Part shown: one piece after another, positions 55,954-64,000 of the stretch
Numbering within the stretch: position 1 is the stretch's first letter
Layout: each line of letters starts with the position of its first letter
Assembly (NCBI GenBank): GCA_019916065.1
Contig: CM034233.1
Location: 39,224,862 to 39,288,861 of the forward strand
Direction: 5' to 3'
Origin: Vitellaria paradoxa
Taxonomy: Eukaryota; Streptophyta; Magnoliopsida; Ericales; Sapotaceae
DNA: 64,000 nucleotides
The notes under the pieces: model-generated
The model's database searches: none
What the model saw: the letters and a program-made list of their open reading frames with translations, nothing else
What the model was told of the DNA's origin: nothing
Made by a program: the position numbers and the translations under genes

Positions 55954-58554
55954 TCACTTCTCTCCTCCCTTAGTGGGATCTCTCTCCACTATTAGATCAA
56001 TCTGTTCAGGCGCCTGGGAGATGTCCTTCTGGGCACTGTCCACCTCAACCTCTCCCTCCTCAATTGTTTCTTCGGCAGTATGAATTGAGGGAGTCTGAGG
56101 TGGACGCTCAAAGCTGAACTGGGGAATTGGGCGTTCTGGATCAGGATAAGGGACCTCCTTGTATATGGGGTTGGTGGGATCAACGTTGTTCTTCTTCATT
56201 GCGGCCTCCCAACCCTCAAGAAAGAAGTCGTTGTGAGCATCCCTCATCTGATCCACGCAATCGTTAATCTGGGCTTCCACCTCAGCTTTGGCTTTGTCCT
56301 CGGCTTCTTGGAGGGCAGCTTCCTTCTCTGCCAGGGCTCGAGTCTTCAGTGCAAGCTCTGCCCGAAGTTTGACAAGCTCCTGCTTTGATCTCTCTTGCTC
56401 GGCCCTGGAAGCCTCCAACTCCTTGATGAGTAACTCTTGCCCAGTCTTTATGGAGGACAACTCAATCTCGGCCGTGGAAAGTTTGCCTTTGACCACTAAA
56501 AGCTCCTCGTCTTTATGATTTAGGATCTTATCCATTGACTGCACACGAGCTATGCTTCCAGCAACTTGGCCAAGGGCAGTGTTGAGTTGATGCTCAATCT
56601 CTTTATTTTCGTCCTGAAGCTGACTCTTCTCTTTTGCCAGAGCGTCATTGCTGGATTGGAGATTCTTATTCTCCTTCTCCAAGGACCTCACGCTTGATTT
56701 CAACTCCCTTATTTCTGTTTTATCCAGCTCGGCTCTGGTTTCGAATGTTCGGCTCCTGGCAATCAACTCCATTGTGTGGAGAGAAGTCTGCAGAAAGAAC
56801 AGAAAGTTAGGAAAAACTATAATAAGGAAAGGATTCACATAAAGGAATATTATAGTACTTACAGAGATGATGTTCTTCATCAGAGTTTTGTGGATATCCT
56901 CCGTCCTATTCTTCCTCGTGTTATGAACGTCCCGAGGAGGGAGGATACCCTTGAGGTACTCCTCGGCATGATTGAAGGCTGTATCTTGGATAGTGAAGGG
57001 GCGGCCTTGAGGGTGTTCGAGACTGGGAATAAGAATTTCTGGAATGAATGGAGGAGAGTCTCGAACTGGATTGGCCGGGTATTCGATGGCTAGAGGCACG
57101 GGCCCAACTGGTTGAGCAGGTAACGGCTCGGAGGTTCTCGGTGGTGCGTCTTTGGTGGGTGGCACAACCTTGGAAGGCGCTGGCCCCCTCGCTGCGTCCT
57201 CCTTCGATAGCTTCGCCTGCTCGGCCGTTGGAGCCGCGTCCGCAGATTGTGTCCTGGCCCTCTTCTGCTCAGGAGGGCCAGATGGCCTCTTTTGAGCTGC
57301 CTCCTGCTCCTTCCCCTTCTCCATTTTTACCTTCATTATTTGCTCGGCAGTAGAAGGAGCAGGGGCACTCCCCTCACCAGTCTTCCTCTTCCCAACGGCC
57401 TTTTGGTCGTCCGCTTTCTTCTTCTGGGCCTCTCCAGCCCTTTGCCCTTTTGCCTTAGCCATGGCGAGCTTCTTATAATCGATCTTCGGGGCCATCACTT
57501 CTTCTTCTTCCCCTTCTGAATTTGAAAAGTAGTCGAAGGCAGGGGGTATCTCAACTTCTTCTTCTTCCTCTTCCTCTTCCTCCTCGTCCAAAAGAACAAA
57601 TTGTCGCCTCCTCGGCTGTTCGGAAGGCTCAGGAACTGCAACCCGAGGGGTTTGAACTTGCTCGGCAACAAGTGGGATGGCGAATGGAGGGGGGCGAGTC
57701 CACCCTGGATGCCTTAAGGCGTAATAGTTCTCTTTCTCTTCAGCAGAAGCTCGAAACCACCACTGAAGACGCCTAATAGCCTCCGAAGTTGCGAAACCTT
57801 GAGGAGGGGCAATGAATGTCTGATGAGAAGGGGTGAAGTTGAACAAAATCGGAACTGCTCTGGCAAAGGGATAGAGATCTGGACCCCCGAGGAATTTGAA
57901 CACCTCCTTCAAGTGGTCCTTGTCAGCACGAATGCCAGTAGCCCAGAACTTCTTTAACTGAACACCTGCACAGATATTAAATCAAACAGTTAGTATGCTT
58001 AGAAGTGAGGGTAAAGAAGAATAAGAACTGGTAGGATTTGAAATCAACCAACCTGGGCCCAAAGAAACCCGAGGGACGATTGGAAAACGATCTTCGTCTG
58101 GATCGTGTGTCCAGTGACCTGTGACGACGCACAGGTCACTTTCTGACTTAATCGTATCAGGCAGCATGTGGACCAAGGCTTTTTCTGGTCGGGATTTCAG
58201 GTACCACCTGTTCTCATCCTTCCTCACCTTCTGGATTGAGTAACAGTAAAGAAGATCGTACTCGGATATGTGGAATCCGTATCGCCTGTTTATTTCTATC
58301 ACCCCATTAACGATTCTATAAAAGTTATGGGTGAGGTTCCTAGGGCCAAGGTCCAGAATGCTCATCATAGAGCGAAGAAAGGGGTGTAGGGGGAACCTAA
58401 GACCACCTTCGGTGATTGCCACTATGGGGAATTCCCCTGTTTCACGCTCGCCTTGTTCGGCGAGCCTGATACCTACGTTCTGAGGAATCTGGTATTTCTC
58501 CTTGAAAATCTTAACCTTTTCCTCAGAACTTAGCTCGTTCGCGAGTCTACCCAT
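55954..58554 (-). CDS. Antisense gene (aORF) of the Tat-type element, three exons
   Basis: Predicted CDS complement(55954-56787, 56863-57965, 58053-58554): 2439 bases, 812 residues. Intron 1 is 87 bases (GTTGGT...GTGCAG); splicing joins SLGPG to VQLKKFW in frame. Intron 2 is 75 bases (GTAAGTACT...TTCTGCAG) and contains no stop, so retention adds 25 hydrophobic residues. Residues about 40-245 form a globular region (RFPLHPFLRSMMSILDLGPR, DLLYCYSIQK, WATGIRADKD, IRRLQWWFRASAEEKENYYA). It resembles the plant domain filed as putative gypsy-type transposon (Transposase_28), assigned by eye. An acidic Glu run lies at about 294-304, then a Lys/Pro-rich linker, and residues about 545-745 are a long coiled coil rich in Glu, Lys and Leu. 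No enzyme motif is visible. Antisense ORFs in this position are known in Grande and Retand. Function unknown; a nuclear or regulatory role would be a guess. Confidence 0.85.
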
Positions 58555-58662
58555 AACGGAAAATTAGAAGAAAAAAGAGGATTAACTCACCGGAAATGAA
58601 GGACGACGGGAAGGGTGAAAGCTTGCGAAGACGAAAGCTCAGAGGAAAGAAGCAAGGGAAAT

Positions 58663-58702
58663 CTGTAGACTCAAATCGCAGACTGTAGACTCAAATCGCA
58701 GA
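58663..58702. repeat. 20-bp direct tandem duplication upstream of the antisense gene
   Basis: CTGTAGACTCAAATCGCAGA occurs twice head to tail, about 110 bases upstream of the antisense ATG. A TATATA-containing stretch (about 58729-58740) lies just beyond it and could serve as the antisense TATA box, but this is weak. Confidence 0.75.
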
Positions 58703-59065
58703 AAAGAGGTAAGAGAAGATTAATCAGGTATATATGCATATGTGTATGTATCTCTGAGGGAAACCGAAGCGTTTCCAACGAAAAGGCAATGGGCGGTAAA
58801 AGTGGCATTTATTACCGCCCCGATTTTTAAATTTCTGACCATTCACGTTTAAACACCTCATATCTGGGAAACCGCGTAAGCGGCGCAGCAGCTGAAAAGC
58901 TGAAAGGGCACTGCGCGTGTCGTCACGAGGAGAGAGAAAAGTCCAATCAGATTTGATACGCGTCAGGAACATACTAAACGACAAACTGCGTAGGAGGGTT
59001 GAAGGATCAGGGAGGTAAGGTTATTCTGCTCTGCTACTCTGCTCGGAAAATATCTTTTCTCGACC

Positions 59066-59080
59066 AGAGTGGGGGCAAAA
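59066..59080 (+). other. Polypurine tract of the Tat-type element
   Basis: AGAGTGGGGGCAAAA lies immediately before the 3' LTR, the plus-strand priming site. Confidence 0.9.
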
Positions 59081-59975
59081 TGTTGGGCATAATAATACTA
59101 AAGCTGTACTCTTGCCGAACATATTTAGTCCGGTGCCACGTGGCGCGGTGCCGAGCAAATTCACATAAGCCACTCAGTCACTTGCCGAGCACGTTCCGTT
59201 TGGACACGTGGCATCTCGCCGAACAACTGATTATTGGCACGAGGGTTCCACGTGAGTGATATACGTGAGTACACGATTTAGAGTTAGTGCTCCAAAGAGT
59301 ACCCTGAATCTCGACATCAATAAACAATGTATAACCACGTGGCTATAGCCGAGGAATCTAGTTTGCTCGGCATATATGTCGATGGCCAGTAAATATCAAA
59401 CCTAGGGCCCACAGCCTTTAAAGAAGGCTTATGACCATAAATGCACCTTAGTTAGGATTGAACTAGGTACTTGTCTCTGGAGATGTAACTAAATCGGTCT
59501 ATCTCGTTACGATTCGGTGGCTGATGCGACAAGAAGACAGTATGACCCTGAAATTCAGGATGTAATGCCGTGTTAAACCACCAGAAGCATTAAATGAAAG
59601 GCACGGTGTATTTATGAGGGGTCTGAGACATTAAATGAAGGGGAAGGGCATTTAAAGCAAGAGTGTAAAAGAGGAACACGGCAGTGTGCGTAATGTCAAG
59701 TCATAGGTATGCTGTAATCATTACTCAGACCACTATATATGGATATACAACTGAATCACGGAGGTAAGCTGACTAATGCCAACTTAAACTTTGACTCTTT
59801 TATTTCCATAAAAACTTCTCTTGAGTGACTTGCTGACTTAATCATCGGAGGGTTTTCCGGCCTGAGACCTCCTCTCCGGCCGTCACCTTTCTTTCTGTCT
59901 TTGTTCGGCAGGTCGGCGATTGCATTTCCGGTTGGCGTGGTCAGCAGTTCCGGCGGTAATTTCTGCTGCCGAACA
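59081..59975 (+). repeat. 3' LTR of the Tat-type element
   Basis: 895 bases, identical to 47713-48607 throughout. Followed by AAAGC. Confidence 0.96.
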
Positions 59976-61567
59976 AAAGCCACGGCATGTTGGCAGTGGA
60001 TGCTTCACGGGGTGTTTACAGCAGATAAAGATTTTGATTTGGAGAAGAGGGTAACTTTGAAATGTTTTTGGGATCCACGGGTTGTTTTGGAAACTTTTTA
60101 AAAGTCCATGTAAGGGCTTAAATGAAAGGTTTTAAAATAACAGGGGTAATACCGAAATTTCTCAAACTTTTGAACTTTAAATTTAAAAACGGTGGCTGGG
60201 CAAAGTTTTTTAAATTAACTTTCAGCCCAAAAGTTTTTATATTTACAAAATTAGTTTATAAATTTTGAGAAATATCAAAAATACCCTCAACCAACTTCAA
60301 TTTAAATTCCAAAGGTCAAGGAAGCAAAAGGAAGCAAAAGGATGCAGCTGGAAGATGGACATTGATTACAAGAAGACTAGATTAAGTTTTTTTGGTCAAT
60401 GTAATTTTTTAGGAAAACTGTGAATTAAGGGTTATTTATTTATTTTTGGTTACTTTATCTATCATGAATGTTTGTTTGATAACATGTCATATAGATTTTA
60501 GGGATGTCACATCACATGTTTATGCATAATTAATGTTTTTTGATATTAATATTCTAATGTAATTAAAATAGAGTTAATGCCATTTATTTAATTTAGATAA
60601 TATTTATATTCTAATGTGATTAGGATATAGTAAATATCTTTTATTTAAATTTATATGACATATATATTCTAATGAGATTAGAATATGGTTAAATATCATT
60701 TATTTATTTTGTTAATTTTATATTGACATGACCAATTAATTATTTTATTTTATAAAATTAGATATTAATGGTTAGAATGTCAATTAATATTTTTCTTAAA
60801 ATATTAAATTAACAAAATTAAAAACTCTAAGTTGTAAAATTAAGTGGGAGATGGTTTTAGACATAAACCCATGGCCTCCACTGTTAATCTTATAGTAAGA
60901 TAGATTAATATCTTGTTTCAAATCTTGTGAGCTCCTTACGGAGGATATTAATCGGTATTGGTTACTGGATAGGATTTCCTTAAAAACTCTAAGTTATAAA
61001 AAATTGAGTGGGAGAAGGTTTTAGACATAAAACCCACAGCCTCCACTGTTAATCTTATAGTAAGATAGATTAATATCTTGTCTCAAATCTTATGAGCTCC
61101 TTACGGAGGATATTAATCAGTATTGGTTACTGGATAGGATTTCCTTAATGAATAAAATTTTGAATATTACAAAACAGAATTGACTGCCCTACGGTAGCTT
61201 TTTTATTTGGGAAATATGAAAAATTGAAACAATGGTTATACACTCAACTTAGAATATTTAATATCCCCCCTACTGAGTTTTTATTAAATTAATTCTAAGA
61301 GGCTAAAAATATCGGTAATTTATTATTATTTAGATATGAGATATCTAATGAAAATAATAATAAATAAGTAAGTGGACTTGTCTAATTAGTGGCAAATATG
61401 ACTACCCTACGGAAGCATATTTAAAACGGAATTAGATTACCGATGCATGATAAAGTAGTTATAGAGTTATATTTATGCATATATATTTTTTATGCATTTT
61501 ATTATGTAAAAGTTTTCATGTTTTAAGAATGTATGCTTATTTAAATTATTTTGTTTTATTCAGAAAA
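59976..61567 (+). other. Copia leader, right part
   Basis: The interrupted copia resumes after AAAGC. Non-coding and increasingly AT-rich; GGTTACTGGATAGGATTTCC-type words occur twice because of a tandem duplication (60820-61146). Confidence 0.6.
60820..61146. repeat. Tandem duplication, 162-bp unit, in the copia leader
   Basis: Two copies offset by 162 bases share AAAAACTCTAAGTT, GTTTTAGACATAAA, GCCTCCACTGTTAATCTTAT and GAGCTCCTTACGGAGGATAT, with about ten differences. Confidence 0.88.
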
Positions 61568-62116
61568 ATGTCTTTCAGCCTATTAGCTGCTCTTTTAAGT
61601 CTGAATAAATTAACTGGACCTAATTATACGGACTGAAAAAGGAATTTGAACATTATCTTAACTGGGAAAGAGCATAGTTTTGTTTTGACTGATCCATGTC
61701 CTCCTAAACTTGATTTAAATGCTCCTCAAACTGAACAAGATGTTAAGTTAGAGGTGGCACAAAATCAAATGAAGGAAAAGAAGCCCAAAGGAAAGTGTTT
61801 CCATTGTGGGCAGAAAGGGCATTGGAAGAGGAACTGCCCAGTATATTCGGCAAAGTCTGCAAAGGCTAAGGCCAAGGGGACAGTTGGAACCTCAAGTACC
61901 ATTCTTGTCATTGAAACTTGTTTAGTGGTTGATTCTATGGATTTCTGGATAGTAGATTCTGTAGCCACTAATCATGTTTGCAATTCATTGCAAGGGTTCC
62001 AGGAAACTAGGGCTCTAAATGATAGAGAAGTTAGTCTTAGGTTGGGAACTGATGCAATGGTTATAGCCAGAGCAGTGGGAGTCGTTACTTTATTTTTGAT
62101 GCATTTAGATCTTTAG
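61568..62116 (+). pseudogene. Copia gag and protease remnant
   Basis: Gag starts at the ATG 61568 (MSFSLLAALLSLNKLTGPNY), with a TGA at the usual Trp (61634-61636). The middle of gag is deleted. From 61646 the frame reads on through the zinc knuckle CFHCGQKGHWKRNC, whose C-C-H-C residues are all present, to the protease motif FWIVDSVATNHVC. There the usual DSGA/DSGAT Gly is Val, next to the catalytic Asp, so the protease is probably dead. Confidence 0.88.
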
Positions 62117-63492
62117 TTTTAGAAAATTGTTTATTTGTACCTGAACTTAGATGTAATTTGATTTTGGTTAATGGTTTGAATATTTGTGGATATTTAGTTA
62201 TTTTTTATTCTGCCGTAGTAATCAAAAGGAATAAAATGTTTATTTGTTTTGGTACAATGGTTGACAATTTATACTGTTTGCATCCGAAAATAAACTCACT
62301 GCATGACATAGAATTGAATCACGAAATTAATACCATAAGAGAATCAAGCTATCCCAAACTAATAAAACGTATCTGTGGCACTTACGTCTAGGTCATATAA
62401 ATCTAGATAGGATCTAAAGTTTGGTTAAAAGTGGATCTTTGGATACACTGGTTGTTGAACCACTACCAGTGTGCAAATCCTGTTTAGAAAGCAAAATGAC
62501 CAAAAGACCTTTTAATGCTAAAGGTAATAGAGCCATAGAACTATTAACATTAGTGCATTCTGATGTATGTGGACCCATGAACATATAAGATAGAGGGGGG
62601 TTTTTGAATATTTCATCACATTTGTTGATGATTATTCAAGGTATGGTTATGTGTACCTAATGCACCGTAAGTCTGAAGCTTTTCAGAACTTTCAGGCGGA
62701 AGCGGAAACGTAATTAGGAAAACACATAAAGACACTTCGATCTGATCGAGGTGGCGAGTACCTCCTCAATGAGTTTAGGGACTACTTATCAGATAATGGG
62801 ATATTTTCTCAATTAGCTGCACCAGGGACTCCCCAGTAAAATGGTGTAGCAATAAGGAAAAATAGAACTCTGCTTGATATGGTGAGGTCAATGATGAGTT
62901 ATTTAACTCTGCCCATCTCGTTTTAGGGTTATGCCTTAGAAACAGCCATGTATCTTCTAAACTTGATTCCATCTAAGTCTATTCCCAGTATACCTTTACA
63001 ATTGTGGAATGGTAATAAACTTAGTACATATTTGGGGTTTTCCAGCACATGTGCTGAAGGAAAAGGCGGATAAATTGGAATCTAGGTCTGAAGTTTGCCT
63101 ATTTGTAGGATATCCTAAAGGAACGAGAGGAAGTCTCTTTTATAGTCCTGAAGAAAAAAAAAATATTTGTTAGCACAAATGCTACTTTTCTTGAGGAAGA
63201 CTATATGAGAGATTTCAAACCTAGGAGTAAGATAGTTCTTGAAGAATTATCTGACAATACTAATGCTATTCCCAGTCCGATTAATGAATCAATTCCTAAT
63301 CCAAAGTCTGTTAATCAACCTGAGCTACCTGCAGAACATCAATCACCGATGCTCCGTCATAGTGGGAGGACAATTAGACGTCCATCTAGATACATGTTAA
63401 TTGGAGAGTCTTATCAGGCAGTCTCTGATGAACATGAATCAGATCCCACTAGTTATGATGAAGCAATGAATGATGTGGATGCAAATAGTTAG
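62117..63492 (+). pseudogene. Copia integrase remnant
   Basis: Frames with stops read LWHLRLGHINLDRI and CKSCLESKMTKRPF (HHCC finger, intact by eye), LVHSDVCGPMN, DDYSRYGYVYLMHRKSEAF, TLRSDRGGEY, PGTPQ(stop)NGVA, LPISF(stop)GYALETAMYLLN and SKSIPSIPLQLWNGNK, then an open stretch 63205-63492 with HSGRTIRRPSRYM. This is the full integrase order with at least six stops. Confidence 0.87.
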
Positions 63493-63804
63493 CACAAAGG
63501 TATGCTATGTACTAGACCGGATATTTGCCATGCAGTAGAAATGGTCAGTAGATACCAGTCCAATCCAGGGCTAGAACATTGGGTTACAGGAAAGCTTATA
63601 CTTAAGTATCTTTGGAGAACAATAGATTATAAGCTTGTGTGTTCTAGTGAAAATCTAGTACCCATTGGGCATAAAAATTCTGACCTTCAAAAGAGTGAAG
63701 TGATTGTATCCAAGATTGCTTTTGCAGAGAATCTAGTGGATCCATTCACAAAGACCCTAGTAGCTAAGAGCTTTGATTATCATGTTTATTATAACATTAT
63801 TTGA
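63493..63804 (+). pseudogene. Copia RNase H region joined by deletion
   Basis: The frame contains LCTRPDICHAVEMVSRYQSN and LILKYLWRTIDYKL (RT/RNase H linker), then KIAFAENLVDPFTKTL (C-terminal end of RNase H). The reverse transcriptase and the catalytic part of RNase H are missing: the first deletion joint is at about 63490 and a second is near 63685. Confidence 0.82.
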
Positions 63805-64000
63805 TTTAAAATATGATTTTTAATAAATATTTTATAATATAATTATAATTTAACAAATAATTTTCATTTTTAAACAAAAGGAGACGACGATGATATGTAT
63901 AAGAGCAAGAACAAAGATAGGAATTACTAAATAGGGACAGGAATGACCCTGTCAACATCCCTAGTTGAGTGTAACATGCTCTCTTATGACTTAAACGTTA
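63805..64000. other. Right edge, unassigned
   Basis: AT-rich sequence followed by GAGACGACGATGATATG. I see no polypurine tract and no TGTTAG LTR start, so the copia 3' LTR is not here. Confidence 0.4.

Larger units (their letters stand above)
47713..59975 (+). mobile_element. Young, apparently intact Tat/Retand-type Ty3 retrotransposon with antisense gene
   Basis: 12,263 bases. Target duplication AAAGC at 47708-47712 and 59976-59980. LTRs of 895 bases at each end, identical when compared base by base, so insertion is very recent. In order: 5' LTR, primer-binding site, gag-pol frame of 1873 codons, 113-bp tandem repeats, an antisense spliced gene of 812 codons, a polypurine tract and the 3' LTR. 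Dual RNase H in pol, the tandem array in the 3' region and an antisense ORF are all features known from the Tat lineage (Grande, Retand, RIRE2). It sits in the leader of an older copia. All parts needed for transposition appear present by sequence. Confidence 0.95.
45263..63804 (+). mobile_element. Old Ty1/copia split by the Tat element, 3' end missing
   Basis: Starts with an LTR (45263-46726) bounded by TGTTAG and CTAACA, then a Met primer-binding site, a long GC-variable leader (46743-47712 plus 59976-61567 after removing the nested element), a gag start at 61568 and pol remnants to 63804. The reverse transcriptase core is deleted: at about 63490 the integrase C-terminal region jumps to RNase H-region sequence. 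No 3' LTR follows, so the 3' end was lost or lies outside the window. A leader of more than 1.5 kb is also present in the copia at 9262-14487, and both share gag and integrase wording, so they are related families. Confidence 0.8.

Noticed and set aside
57048..57776. Plus-strand open frames of 84-101 codons
   Set aside because: They lie opposite exon 2 of the antisense gene and follow its codon composition. Low-complexity Leu/Ser/Pro content marks them as shadows.

Overview
The window is nuclear DNA of a eudicot plant; the species cannot be named from the sequence. The evidence is: plant LTR-retrotransposons of several lineages, plant L1-type and RTE-type LINEs, an Au-like SINE, Helitron ends, a nuclear copy of plastid ycf2, and pieces of plant-specific genes (CRWN/NMCP1, ARABIDILLO). 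Most of the 64 kb is mobile DNA at different stages of decay, set in very AT-rich sequence. Only one host gene looks intact, a two-exon F-box/LRR gene on the minus strand at 39056-41599.

Layout. 1-2630: an old LTR edge, a LINE tail, a ycf2 plastid insertion and a 164-bp direct repeat. 2631-14602: an old Tekay-like Ty3/gypsy chromovirus with a target-site duplication (TSD) ACTTA. It holds an AT-rich MITE-like element and a broken minus-strand Ty1/copia inserted in its 3' LTR. 14608-16420: AT-rich repeats and a decayed Helitron end. 17467-22599: a complete copia with 180-bp LTRs and TSD AACAC; its single polyprotein frame is spoiled only by five nonsense codons. 23799-24114: a perfect 316-bp palindrome that runs into a LINE 3' fragment. 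25170-29350: a CRWN pseudogene fragment followed by a six-segment ARABIDILLO pseudogene with a SINE in one intron. 29715-38340: Helitron ends, MITE-like and SINE-like elements, an RTE LINE tail and tandem duplications. 39056-41599: the F-box/LRR gene. 41700-45262: AT-rich DNA with a Ty3 integrase remnant. 45263-63800: an old, 3'-truncated copia into whose leader a young Tat/Retand-type Ty3 element has inserted (47713-59975, TSD AAAGC).

The most interesting object is this Tat-type element. Its two 895-bp LTRs are identical base for base. The gag-pol frame is open over 1873 codons and includes the dual RNase H typical of the Tat lineage. Downstream lies an array of 113-bp tandem repeats. Beyond the array, on the opposite strand, is an intact spliced gene predicted to have three exons and 812 residues: an N-terminal globular domain of the kind annotated in plants as putative gypsy-type transposon (Transposase_28-like), an acidic tract and a long coiled coil. 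Its LTR promoter region carries four CACGTG (G-box) cores. The element therefore looks recently inserted and possibly still competent. Antisense ORFs are known in Tat elements such as Grande and Retand, but their role is not settled.
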